The translations under genes and the position numbers were made by a program. The notes beneath the pieces are model-generated. The model was not told where the DNA came from, did no database searches, and saw nothing but the letters and a program-made list of their open reading frames with translations. Shown in pieces: positions 34,114 to 46,800 of a DNA stretch of 64,000 nucleotides (the first letter of the stretch is position 1; each line of letters starts with the position of its first letter). The stretch comes from Chiridota heheva (Eukaryota; Echinodermata; Holothuroidea; Apodida; Chiridotidae), in contig JAIGNY010004489.1 of assembly GCA_020152595.1 (NCBI GenBank), forward strand, positions 245,153 to 309,152, in the 5' to 3' direction.

Positions 34114-34602
34114 CGTCGTAAAACTCCCTAAATCACTCATCTAAGGTCGTAAAAAAAACTCCAATAAATCACTTCACACTATGCGCTTTGACACCGCTCT
34201 CGTGAGCTGGCCCGACACGTAATAGGTGTACCAACTTGTGTGTAACGATCGTATATACACAATTACATATACTACATTTCTTGGTAGTTTTGGGTGCTTA
34301 AGTGAACAATATTCAAGCTTACGGAAAAGAAAAGAAGCTTTTTGTCTTCTGACTTACCATATCACATGTACCCAGGCAAATGTCTTTACCACTTTTTAAC
34401 AAGATATAAAAAAATCAGTGCATTTTGGGGAAAATTTGCCTCCTGTCGCCACACTTTTTGATGAGAGGCCTAACCCCACCCTCCCTTTCTTTTACACACA
34501 CTTTCCAAATGAGAATTACGTCTCTAGCTGGGTACTTGCCAAACAGTATGTAGGACTAAAATTACTCGCTGTGGGTACTCACTCTGACATTGACAAATTT
34601 TG

Positions 34603-34990
34603 AGCCAGATTTGTTTACGGGGTTGTGGGGAATGAAGCAAGTGAAAAGGGATTTTGTCAAACACAAGTAAGGACCAGGTACTCACCCTGTGACATTTACC
34701 TACTACAATGAGTCACCCTATGTGACATTTACCCACCACGAGGAGTACCCACTCTTGATATATATCAAATCCGAATCAGACTAGTTTACGGGGTGGGAAT
34801 GAAGTGCAATGGGCTTTAATCAAACACAAGAGGCCAGGTACCCACTCTGTGTGACATTTACCCACTACATACTGTATGTAATATTTACCCACTGCATTTA
34901 GTACCAACTCTGACATTGACCAATTCCGACTTGTTCATTGAGGTGAGGAATGAAGCATTTGATGAACTCTAGAGAGGACCAGGCCAATAG
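34603..34990. repeat. Degenerate tandem repeat of about 150-165 bp
   Basis: Two and a half units share TTTACGGGGT..GGAATGAAG, CAAACACAAG, GGCCAGGTACCCACTCTG and GTGACATTTACCCAC. A smaller repeat of the last phrase lies within units. Related sequence starts before 34603 (GTGGGTACTCACTCTGACAT at about 34571). Confidence 0.75.
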
Positions 34991-36651
34991 GCGGAATACC
35001 TTTCCTTTTGTCCCCTCAAATTCAATCTATAGGCCCCAGGCCCCTGAAAGCTCTATTTGTTTGGCGGTCTTGGGAAAGTGACTGTATAAAATTCAGGATT
35101 TTGTGAAATTATGCCTTAACGGCCTTACCTTATAGCCCTTAAGGACAACAGTATATACCAGCTAGGTATAAATTTACAAGTCATCATTAATCCCCACCCC
35201 CTACCAACACCAAAAAGGACAATAGAAAGCAAATTCAGTAGTCAAAACAAGATTTATTGAAATAGATCAACTTCTGCAAAAAATATGAAGAATACTCAAC
35301 TATCAAGATTGATCTCCATAAATGCAAAATAAACGATTATGAATTTTGCAGCACTTCTTACCTGGAAAAATAGTAACTAAATATTCCAAAGTTATCCGAT
35401 TATGATATGAATTTCACCCACAAACCAATCATGTTAAGTGTTACAAAGAAAGACTAAAGATAAGCAAAGTAAAATGTGTTAATACATTTTCAAAAACATT
35501 TTCAAATACATCATACAATTGACACACAACGAAAGTCTCTTATAAATGAAACTGACGTATTCTCATAATTAATATCTTTCCAATTCTGTACAGTTACAGA
35601 AGAAAATAGATTAAAGAAAAATTACTGTTGAGCCTGTAGCTGAATTCTAAGTTGTTGAAGACCTTAAATACCTACTTCTTTCCTGGGATATAGTGCATGC
35701 AACTTGTATTTTACCTGACAAATAATTCAAACAGTAAGTTGATGCCCACGTCTAATAAAACTCTTTCTGTCTCTCTTTGAAGCTTCTCAACCTCAGCTTC
35801 ATAATATCATACTTGAAACAATGAAAATGTGGACTCATTTATTTATAGCATATAGCATTTATACAGTACTAGTTGCTCTGCAAATGTTAATGAAACCTTT
35901 AGTGTTTACATTTCCAAAGGCACCTACTAGCATCACCAACCAAATTAAATCAAGTTCTGTTGTGTGCCTTTGTTGTGTGTAATCGGATTTCCCTTTTGAT
36001 TTGCTTTTAAGTTTATCTGTAAATATTCATCTTTTCTACAGTACCATACAGATAACATTTGCTGTAAAATCTGAACAGCTTAAGACTAATTAATAGTCAC
36101 AATAAACATTTTATGTGAAATCGGTTGAAGTAAGTTTCTATAAAACTTCCCTATCAAATTAAGAACGAACAAGTATAAAGATTCGAGACACAATTTACCT
36201 TTCTAAAATGGTGAAAGCCAATAAACTTATAAATAAACCTTATATTACACTCTTGCATTTATCATTTAACTTTTTTTTTTTATTATAAGAATCAACAAGA
36301 CACACATAAGTTAACTATTAATGTGCAGTAAACATTTAGCACAAGACACTGCATAATACTGAATAAAACTGCCTTACAATTGAAAAAAAAACATAACCAA
36401 AAGCAAGAAAAGCATAAGCAAAAGCCATACCATCAATATGTAATTTTTTTTTTTGTTGGTCGCCCATAGTCAAGTTTTTGTGAATGCAATGATTCAACAC
36501 TTTCAGTGGTGATTTACATACATAACGGGGTTGATGTTGTCTTATTTTGCCAACCCCAAGATATTTGCGCATAGACTACTAATTCAATCAATAGTGGCTG
36601 AGGAAGTAGTGTTATAAGTATGAAGCACAATAAACATCAGGATCGTCTACT

Positions 36652-36985
36652 AACTGTGGTGTAGCGGTTATCATACTTGTCTACAGACCACGAGGCCGTG
36701 GGTTCAAGCCTGGGTTGGGTAGACACGCCAGTGTACCACAACTGGTTATCTATCAAAGGCCGTGGACATTGACTTGGTTGTCGATGTTATGTCTGTCCGT
36801 ACGTCCTACCTATGTTCTTGTCCCGGTCGTATAAGCGTTTGGTGATGGCATTGTTACTATCATAACCGAATACGCAGGCGACGACCCGTCATTGTAATTG
36901 TGTGTTCACTCGCGTCATCGCGTCAGGATGTCAAGCAACTTTCTCAAAACCAGATTCCCTCTGTAACTGTAGATAGCCTACTAGT
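36652..36985 (+). mobile_element. tRNA-derived SINE, family C, long copy
   Basis: The head is TGTGGTGTAGCGGTTATCAT, then CTACAGACCACGAGGCCGTG and B-box GGGTTCAAGCC. The body contains ACAACTGGTTATCTATCAAA followed by GGCCGTGGAC, closely related to the core of family B. The 3' limit is approximate. It lies inside the P-like island. Confidence 0.75.
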
Positions 36986-37085
36986 ATGATAACAAAATCA
37001 GTCAGATTTGTATAAACATCAGATCTATAAAGATATTAGGAAAATAATTTACAGAAGGGCTAATGCAGTTCATCTGATATTAGGC

Positions 37086-37380
37086 CTATCTGATATTTGA
37101 CCACCTTTTCCTGTTTGGCAGAGGCTCGTCACTAATTTCTGCTTCACTTGGTTGACAGGCAGTTACATTGCTTTTTAATGCTCCAATTTCTACCTGCAAC
37201 AACATTGGTTTAGCATGTGATGTCCAAACTGCTCCATTGTTGGGTTGTCATGGGAACCTCTGGCTCCAAGCTGTTTAACAAAGAACTCTTCAATGGGTTC
37301 CTGGTTGAACTTGTTGCTTAGTACAAATGTCTTACCTTCTACTTGCAGCAATTCCTTTCTAATTTCAACAAATGAGTTCA
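37086..37380 (-). pseudogene. P-element/THAP9-type transposase, C-terminal exon
   Basis: P-element-type transposases cut and paste DNA and carry a conserved block near the C-terminus of the form TVNSF.E...FVL..RFNQDPLE.FF..QR..G..NDNP....F. After the acceptor TTTCTTTCATAG this exon gives NSFVEIRKELL, KTFVLSNKFNQEPIEEFFVK and RGSHDNPTMEQFGHHML, a clear match in order and spacing. The frame then hits TAG at 37191. A second frame (VEIGALKSNVTACQ to KRWSNIR, stop at 37086) continues with coding-like sequence, so there is either a donor at CAG|GTAGAA (37194) or a frameshift. With the upstream exon at 38150-38276 the splice phase fits (G|TG). Family call is by eye. Confidence 0.65.
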
Positions 37381-37539
37381 CTATGAAAGAAAAAGAGAAC
37401 AACAACTGTTGTAACTTGAATTTTTTATACTGATTTCTTTTAAAAAAACACAGTATATGAAACCTGTGACATTGATGTGAAAAAAAAACAATGAGTTTTT
37501 TCTTTTATCTATTTTACATATTATTATTATTTATTTTGT

Positions 37540-37652
37540 GGGAAGGGGGAGGGGAGGAGGAAGGGGGAGGAGGAGGAGGAAGGGGAGGTGAGGAGGAGGG
37601 GGGAGGAGAGGAGGAAGGGGAGGGGAGGAGGAAGGGGAGGAGGAAGGAAGAA
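37540..37652 (+). repeat. GGA-rich purine tract
   Basis: About 110 bp made almost only of G and A on the plus strand (GGGGGAGGAGGAGGAGG type). It lies in the intron between the two P-like exons. It could form triplex or G-quadruplex DNA. Confidence 0.88.
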
Positions 37653-37883
37653 TTGCATTTTCTCAAATTTAAATGATTTTTGAATTTTCTTAATTTTTAT
37701 ACAACTCTACATTGTTAATGATGGAAAAGGTCCAAGTTAGTAAATTACTTGTGATCCAAAGAAGGTCGAAGGAGCAATCAGATGTTGAATAGAACACAAC
37801 ATGGTAGAGTGTGTGGTTCAGTCTATATCACACACAGAGCCTTTTCTATGGCACACTCTAAAACTGAGGTATTATGCTTATCA

Positions 37884-38108
37884 AAGGTGTCCAAACAGCA
37901 GAAGGCATCCAAACAGCAAAAGGCATCCAAACAGCAGAAGGCATCCAAACAGCAAAAGGCATCCAAATAGCAGAAGGCATCCAGACAGCAGAAAGCATCC
38001 AAACAGCAAAAGGCATCCAAACAGCAGAAGGCATCCAAACAGCAGAAGGCATCCAAACAGCAGAAGGCATCCAAACAACAGAAGGCATCCAAACAGCAGA
38101 AGGCATCC
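37884..38108. repeat. 18-bp minisatellite ATCCAAACAGCAGAAGGC
   Basis: About twelve units with few changes. Because 18 is a multiple of three and no frame holds a stop, all six frames stay open and yield hexapeptide repeats. These are not genes. It ends 42 bp from the donor of the upstream P-like exon. Confidence 0.93.
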
Positions 38109-38149
38109 TTAGGCATTTATTTTTTTAAACAAAATAATATTTAACACAC

Positions 38150-38276
38150 CTGTTACGTGAAATCCTTGAGGTGACACGGCTTATGTACTTCTGATTCTCC
38201 CTCTTACTGATACCAATTGCTCCTGATCTCTGCTTGCCATTCTGACAAAATACCTAAGGAAGTCCTTTACCAACCA
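38150..38276 (-). pseudogene. P-element/THAP9-type transposase, upstream exon with a stop
   Basis: After the acceptor GTTTTAATTTCAG the frame reads WLVKDFLRYFVRMASRDQEQ and RGRIRST, then a TAA stop, then AVSPQGFHVT and ends in phase 1 at CAG|GTGTGT. Joined to the exon at 37380 it gives SPQGFHVTVNSFVE, which matches the LS.QT..GL.ITVNSF.E junction of THAP9-like transposases. The preserved splice phase supports the pairing; the internal stop argues that the copy is dead. Earlier exons (THAP finger, catalytic RNase H-like core) were not found between 38.3 and 40.7 kb. Confidence 0.55.
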
Positions 38277-40719
38277 CTGAAATTAAAACAAAAGGGAGTC
38301 ATTTATCAAAATATGTCATTCTAAATGTTACATAAAGTGTTTATTACAAGTACCAGTAGAAGTAAGTATTGGCTACACATATTCAAATCCATTATCAGTC
38401 TAAAGCAAACCCTGTAAGCATATAAGCATAGCACAAAAAATGCTTTCTAGCACTAAATTTTTCACCTGCATCCTTCTGAGACACAGCACCTTGTTAGTTT
38501 TAAGAAAATGCATTTAAATTAAAGACTTCCAGGAATTAAAAATCCTTTTTAAGGAAAATATCATTTGTCCAAATAATGATATGCCATCAATCCTACAAAA
38601 AGTGTTCATACACTCAAGGAGTGATCTTTAAATCCCCTGCCCATGCTGCAACCAACAAATGTCCTAAAAGCTGATGATTGGATATCATTTTAGTAAACAT
38701 ACACATAAAAGTGAATATAAAGCTACAAAAAAACACATAAAAATGCTTACCTCAAGCCTTCCAGGTTATGCTTTTTAAATTTCGTTCAGAGATGACGAAG
38801 AGACCTTAAAATGAGATGATACATTTCCATCTAAAATAAAAAAATAATGAGGCAAAATACTAAATAAATCATCATCTTTACAGTATGTACAAATTCTGTG
38901 CGCACAGAGTGGTATGAGTAATTAGTAATGGCCAGAAACTTAGCCTATTTATTATATGATTTACTAACATAATAACTACTGCAATATCTTTTGTACAAAT
39001 GATTACACAGATCAAATGATCACAAACTATTATAGAGTATCTCTAAGCAAATGCTGTACATACATGTACATGAAAATTGATAACTTGTAAATAACTTCTG
39101 CAGTTAAAATGCATTCCTAACTTACAGTAATAACAGTTGATATTGACAATTTAAACACAATAAGATGGCCAGGGATTCAAATGCACAAGTTCACACAAGA
39201 GAGTCTCCTTTGAATGATGAATCTGAAATGCTACAGCATTTTCATAAAGTGCTTTTGTTCATTCAACTTTTTTCCAATTCACCACTATTTTTCCACTTTT
39301 TTGTATAATGATTAAGACCCACTTGATCAAATTAAAACAAATCATCCTGGTGGGAAAATTTGGGAGGAACTTTAGAAGCAGATTCTCAAAAATTATCAGA
39401 CTCATGAACTTCAGAGGTGAATGGTGTAATCTTATCAATTGTTAAAGAATAGTTTGTGTAATCTTATGGCTCCCATGCAGTATCCCCGGCTACAGTAGCA
39501 TTTAAGTCGCATGGTCCAGCATCGAACTAATCCTAATAAAAGAACGATGCATATTCATGAAGAAAGAACTTATTATGTATGTTCAAACTATGGCATAATC
39601 CTGCCGGCTGGGCAGCAAAGTTGCAAGACCGCCAGCTGTACTAAGCTGTATCAATCATAATAAAGCAAATTGAGTATGACACAAAAATTACAGCCTGAAA
39701 CTATCTAACTATGCCTTTCAATCATTTCAAACCTACAGTTATTATTTTTATGCCATGAAGTGCAGTAACACATCATGGAAAGATGATATAAAAATTCTTA
39801 TAACAATTTAAAAATGAGAGCCAAAATATTGCACGCAAAAAGAAGAGAAAAAAAAAGGTAGGCCGAGTCCTACGCCTATTACCCATTGTGTATTGAATCA
39901 TTGTTTTGTAGGCTAAATGAAAATAAATCAAGGGAATTTTGTTTTGCCTTAGCCTGTACAAACTTCTGAGCCACATTACTACAGTGCATCACAAGTGTAG
40001 TAATTTTTGAAAGAATCTAGCATTCGATCGCTAAATGCAGCTTCAATTATTTTAGACCTAGGGGCCTAGGCCTAGAATGGGTCCATTTTCTTAGTTAGGC
40101 CTAAGGCCTATTTTGGCACACTATCTTGACGGTTAGCACTGCAGTATTAACACCAGTGGGGCCTAGCATCAGTACCACTTTCTTGACCTTCGATTTTTAA
40201 TTTTATTCCTACTATTTTAAAACCCAATTATTGAACAATTTCTAAACGTTTTTCAATATAACCCTGATAAAAAGTAGTTGCCATGGAAACAACCTGAAAA
40301 TCTGACCAAAAAGTGCCTCAAAAAGTGCGATTTTCTCGTTTGGAGAACATTGCACACATACTAGCGCTGTCAGAAGTGCATAAAGAAAGGTAAACAAGCC
40401 AACTTGACCCAGCGCCATTCGCAGGAACCTGCAGGAAATAACCCAAAAAACACAATTTAGGCAAGTATTTTCCCAAATTTGCTTAAATTAGTAACCATAA
40501 ATGTCACCAATAATATCAAGATAACTCTACGTTAAAAATCCGATCGATTTCGGTTTTTTCAGTACTTTGTAACGACTTGTTCTACAACTGCACATGACTT
40601 TCATTGAGAAACTACGGCAAATGACACACTGCGCAGCTGTATAACCTATGGCCAGGTCACTTGCAAAATTACCAGAGTATAGTAATGACGTCATTTGCTA
40701 GCTTGCTCTAGCGCTCTCA

Positions 40720-40744
40720 GCGGCTACACACATTGCTTCAAAGG
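40720..40744 (-). repeat. Right 25-bp inverted repeat of the island
   Basis: Perfect reverse complement of 34089-34113 at a distance of 6.6 kb. Outside it, TTTTA follows on both sides at slightly different spacing. A palindromic TGACGTCA lies 30 bp inward (40686-40693). No identical 8-bp target duplication was seen outside the pair. Confidence 0.85.
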
Positions 40745-40859
40745 GACTTTTATGGGGCCCATGGGATGTGGTTGTTGAGTGAATCTGCAGAGGATTAAGT
40801 TAGAGTCGTGGCAGGGGTTTTGTCAGTTTTTCTTTGCCGGAGGCTACGTTTCTGACGCA

Positions 40860-43800
40860 CAGCATATAATATCAAAAATACATTTTAAGCAATATATAAA
40901 TACATTATAGGAAACAAATATAAATACATCTATGATCAGAAAACAAACATATTTTGGGGAATTCAGACCAGTACAGGGCGCTCGGGCCTGTACATGGCGC
41001 TCAGATCAGTACATGAAGCCCTGACCAGTACAGAGAGCTCGGACCAGTATAGGGAGTTCAGAGCAGTATAGGGAGCTCAGACCAGTATAGAAAGCTCAGA
41101 CCAGTATAGGGAGCTCAGACCAGTATAGGGAGCTCAGACCAGTATAGGAAGCACAAACCAATACAGGCAGCTCGGACCAGTACAGGCAGCTCAGAACAGT
41201 ACGGGCAGTACAGGCAGCTCAGACATAGATCAGCACAGCACATTATATCAAAAATACATTTTAGGCAAGATATAAATACATTATAAAAAACAAATATAAA
41301 TACATATATGATCAGAAAACAAACATATTTTTGGGAGTTTAGATCAATACAGGGTGCTCGGGCCTGTACATAGTATAGGGAGCTCAGACCAGTATAGGGA
41401 GCTCTGACAGTAAAGGAAGATCAGAACAGCGTAATATACCAAACATGCATTTTTTGCAAAATACTATAAATTGATGAAAAATAAATATAAATACATCTAT
41501 GATTAGAACAAAAACATTGTTTAATATTATACCAAACATGCATTTTATGCAAAAGGATATAAAATGATAAGAAATAAATATGAATACATCTGTGATCAGA
41601 ACACAAAAATTTGTATAGGGAGCTTGCACCAATATAGGGAGCTCAGAACAGCAATTTATACCAAACATGCATTTTATGCGATATATAAAATGATAAGAAA
41701 TGAATATGAATACATCTATGATCAGAACACAAACATTGTATAATATTATACCAAAGATCAGAACAGCATATTATACCAAACATGCATTTTATGCAATATA
41801 TCAAATGATAAGAAATAGATATGGATACATCTATAATCAGAACACAAACATTGTATAGGAAGCTAATTGCACCAGTATTGGGAGCTTAGACCAGTATAGG
41901 TCGCTTGCACCAGTATGGGGAGCTCAGACCAGTATAGGTCGCTCGCACCAGTGTAGGGAGCCCAGACCAGTATAGGTCACTCGCACCAATACAGGGAGCT
42001 AGGACCAGTACAGGCAGCTCAGAACAGTACGGGCAGCTCAGACCAGTACAGGCAGCTCAGACATAGATCAGCACAGCACATTATATCAAAAATACATTTT
42101 AGGCAAGATATAAATACATTATAAGAAACAAATATAAATACATATATAATCAGAAAACATACATATTGGGAGTTTAGACCTGTACAGGGAGCTCGGACCA
42201 GTACGGGGAGCTCGGACGAGAACAGGGAGCTAGGACCAGTACAAGGAGCTTGGACCAGTACAGGGAGCTCGGACCAGTACAGGGAGCTCGGACCAGTACA
42301 GGGAGCTCGGACCAGTACAGGGAGCTCGGACCAGTACAGGGAGCTCGGACCAGTACAGGGAGCTCGGACCAGTACAGGGAGCTCGGACCAGTACAGGGAG
42401 CTCGGACCAGTATAGGGAGCTCGGACCAGTACATGGAGCTCGGACCAGTACATGGAGCTCGGACCAGTACAGGGAGCTCGGACCAGTACAGGGGGAGCTC
42501 GGACCAGTATAGGGGAGCAGTATAGGGAGCTCGACCAGTATAGGGAGCATAGGGAGGACCAGTATATGGAGCTCGGACCAGTATATGGAGCTCGGACCAG
42601 TATAGGGAGCTCGGACCAGTATAGGGAGCTCGGACCAGTATAGGGAGCTCGGACCAGTATATGGAGCTCGGACCAGTATATGGAGCTCAGTATAGGGGAC
42701 CAGTATAGGAGCTCGGACCAGGGAGCTCGGATAGGGAGCTCGGACCAGTACAGGGAGCTCGGACCAGTACATGGAGCTCAGACCAGTACAGGGAGCTCGG
42801 ACCAGTACATGGAGCTCGGACCAGTATAGGGAGCTCGGACCAGTATATGGAGCTCGGACCAGTATAGGGAGCTCGGACCAGTAGAGGGAGCTCGGACCAG
42901 TAGGAGGAGCATGGAGGACCAGTATAGGGAGCTCGGACCAGTATAGGGAGCTCGGACCAGTACAGGGAGCTCGGACCAGTACAGGGAGCTCGGACCAGTA
43001 TATGGAGCTCGGACCAGTATATGGAGCTCGGACCAGTACAGGGAGCTCGGACCAGTATAGGGAGCTCGGACCAGTATAGGGAGCTCGGACCAGTATATGG
43101 AGCTCGGACCAGTATATGGAGCTCGGACCAGTATAGGGTGCTCGGACCAGTATAGGGAGCTCAGACCAGTATAGGGAGCTCAGACCAGTATAGGGAGCTC
43201 AGACCAGTATAGGGAGCTCAGACCAGTATAGGGAGCTCAGACCAGTATAGGGAGCTCAGACCAGTATAGGGAGCTCAGACCAGTATAGGGAGCTCGGACA
43301 GTAAAGGAACATCAGAACAGCGTATTATACCAAACATGCATTTTATGCAAAATACTTCAAAATGATGAAAAATAAATATAAATACATCTATGATTAGAAC
43401 ACAAACATTGTTTAATATTATACCAAACATGCATTTTATGCAAAAGAATATTAAATGATAGGAAATAAATATGAATACATCTATGATCAGAACAGAAACA
43501 TTGTATAGGGAGACTGCACCAATATAGGGAGCTTAGACCAGTACAGGCAGCTCAGAACAGTACAGGCAGCTCGGACCAGTACAGGCAGCTCAGACTTAGA
43601 TCAGCACAGCATATTATATCAAAAATACATTTTAAGCAATATATAAGTACATTATAAGAAACAAATATAAATACATCTATGATCAGAAAACAAACATATT
43701 TTTGGGAGTTCAGACCAGTGCAGGGCGCTTGGGCCTGTACATGGCGCTCAGATCAGTACACGGAGCCCGGACCAAAACAGGGAGCTTGGACCAGTACAGG

Positions 43801-46800
43801 GAGCTCGGACCAGTACAGGGAGCTCGGACCAGTACAGGGAGCTCGGACCAGTACAGGGAGCTCGGACCAGTACAGGGAGCTCGGACCAGTACCGGGAGCT
43901 CGAACCAGTATAGGGAGCTCAGACCAGTATAGGGAGCTCGGACAGTAAAGGAAGATCAGAACAGCGTAATATACCAAACATGCATTTTTTACAAAATACT
44001 ATAAATTGATGAAAAATAAATATAAATACATCTATGATTAGAACACAAACATTGTTTAATATTATACCAAAAATGCATTTTATGCAAAAGGATATAAAAT
44101 GATAACAAATAAAGATGAATACATCTGTGATCAGAACACAAAAATTTGTATAGGGAGCTTGCACCAATATAGGGAGCTCAGACCAGTATAGGAAGATCAG
44201 AACAGCAATTTATACCAAACATGCATTTTATGCAATATATAAAATGATAGGAAATAAATATGAATACATCTATGATCAGAACACAAACATTGCATAGGGA
44301 GCCAATTGCACCAGTATTGGGAGCTCAGACCAGTATAGCTTGTTTGCACCAGTATAGGGAGCCCAGACCAGTTTGGTCGCTCGCACCAATACAGGCAGCT
44401 CAGACCAGTACAGGCAGCTCAGACATAGATCAGCACAGCATATTATATCAAAAATACATTATAAGAAACAAATATAAATACATCTATGATCAGAAAACAA
44501 ACATATTTTTGGGAGCTCAGCACAAGGCGCTCGGGCCTGTACTTGGTGCTCAGATCAGTACATGGAGCCTGGACCAGTACAGGGAGCTCGGACCAGTACA
44601 GGGAGTTCAGACCAGCACAGGGCGCTCGGGCCTGTACATGGCGCTCAGATCAGTACATGAAGCCCTGACCAGTACAGAGAGCTCGGACCAGTACAGGGAG
44701 CTCGGACCAGTACAGGAAGCTCGGACCAGTACAGGGAGCTCGGACCAGTACAGGGAGCTCGGACCAGTACAGGGAGCTCGGACCCAGTGCAGGCAGCTCG
44801 GACCAGTTTGGGAAGCTCGGACCAGTGCAGGGAGCTCGGACTAGTGGAGGGAGCTTGGACCAGTGCAGAAAGCTCGGACCAATGCAGGGAGCTCGGACCA
44901 GTGCAGAGAGCTCAGACCAGTGCAGGGAGCTTCGACCAGTACAGGGAGCTCGGACCAGTACAGGGAGCTCAAACCACTACAGGGAGCTCGGACCAGTAGA
45001 GGGAGCTCGAACCAGTATAGGGAGTTTGGACCTCAGCTGGGACCAGTATAGGCAGCTCGGACCTCAGCTCGGACCAGTATAGGCAGCTCAGATATAGATA
45101 AATCATCACGGCATATTATATCACAAATATATTTTAAACAATATATAACTACATGATAAGAAATAAATATGAATACATCTATAATTAGAAAACAGAAATC
45201 TGATAAAGAGCCAGTAAAGGAGCTCAGACCAGTATAGAAAGTTCCCACCAGTATAGGTAGCTCAGACCAATACACGGAGCTCAGACCAGTACAGAGAGTT
45301 CGGACCAGTAAAAGAAGATCAGAACAGCGTATAATACCAAAAACGCATTTTATGCAATGGATAAATACATGATCAGAAATAAATATGAATACATCTATGA
45401 TCAGAACACAAATGTCTAATAGGGAGCTTGCACCAATATAGGGAGCTCAGACCAGTAAAGGAGCTCAGACCAGTAAAGGAAGATCAGAACAGCATTTTAT
45501 ACCAAACATGCATTTTATGCGATTTATAAAATGATAAGAAATAAATAAGAATACATCTATGACCAGAACGCAAACATTGTATGGGAGCTTGCACCAATAT
45601 AGGGAGCTCAGACCAGTAAAGGGAGCTCAGACCAGTAAAGGAAGATCAGAACAGCAATTTATACCAAACATGCATTTTATGCGATATATAAAATGATAAG
45701 AAATAAATAAGAATACATCTATGACCAGAACACAAACATTGTATGCGAGCTTGCACCAATACAGGCAGCTCAGAACAGTACAGGCAGCTCAGACCAGAAC
45801 AGGCGCCTCAGACATAGATCAGCACAGCATATAATATCAAAAATACATTTTAAGCAATATATAAATACATTATAGGAAACAAATATAAATACATCTATGA
45901 TCAGAAAACAAACATATTTTGGGAGTTATACAAAAGACCAGAAATAAATATGAATACATCTATGATCATGAAGCCCAAACAGTACAGAAGCTCTGACCAG
46001 TACAGGGAGCTCAGACCAGTACAGGAGCTCGGACCAGTACAGGAAGCTCGGACCAGTACAGGAGCTCGGACCAGTACAGGGAACTCGGACCAGTACAGGG
46101 AACTCGGACTAGTACAGGGAGCTCAGACCAGTGCAGGGAGCTCGGACCCAGAGCAGGGAGCTAGGACCAGTTTGGGAAGCTCGGAGCAGTGCAGGGAGCT
46201 CGGAGCAGTGCAGGGAGCTCGGACCAGTGCAGGGAGCTCGGACCAGTGCAGGGAGCTCGGACCAGTGCAGGGAGCTCAGACGAGTGCAGGGAGCTCGGAC
46301 CAGTGCAGAGAGCTCAGACCAGTGCAGGGAGCTTCGACCAGTACAGGGAGCTCGGACCAGTACAGGGAGCTCAAACCACTACAGAGAGCTCGGACCAGTA
46401 GAGGGAGCTCGAACCAGTATAGGGAGTTTGGACCTCAGCTGGGACCAGTATAGGCAGCTCGGACCTCAGCTCGGACCAGTATAGGCAGCTCAGATATAGA
46501 TAAATCATCACAGCACATTATATCACAAATATATTTTAAACAATATATAACTACATGATAAGAAATAAATATGAATACATCTATAATTCAGAAAACAGAA
46601 ATTTTAAAGAGCCAGTATGGGAAGCTCAGACCAATATAGGAAGTTCAGACCAGTTTAGGTAGCTCAGACCAATACAGGGAGCTCAGACCAGTACAGAGAG
46701 CTCGGACCAGTAAAAGAAGATCAGAACAGCATATTATACCAAAAATGCATTTTATGCAATAGATAAATACATGATAAGAAATAAATATGAATACATCTAT

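Larger units (their letters stand above)
34061..40859. other. Non-satellite island between arrays 1 and 2
   Basis: About 6.8 kb free of the 19-bp satellite, with array DNA on both sides. It includes a pair of 25-bp inverted repeats near its ends, P-like transposase exons, a SINE and two local repeats (listed separately). Stretches 34991-36650 and 38284-40240 are AT-rich and I see no other gene in them. Confidence 0.8.

Noticed and set aside
36652-36730. tRNA gene at the family C head
   Set aside because: Same reason: a second truncated copy at 17491 and a shared SINE core show it is a retroposon.
37801-38128. Frames with KASKQQ or CCLDAF repeats
   Set aside because: The 18-bp minisatellite is open in all six frames; no start, promoter or splice context supports a gene.
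40242-40418. 58-codon minus-strand frame starting MALGQVGLFTFLYALLTA, like a signal peptide
   Set aside because: Short, no family motif, no mature domain and no supporting splice or promoter signal. A hydrophobic frame can arise by chance in AT-rich DNA.
42019-42772. Open frames of 144-180 codons on the minus strand (YWSELPVLVRAP repeats)
   Set aside because: They follow from the stop-free 19-bp satellite. The same holds for all long frames between 40.9 and 64 kb.
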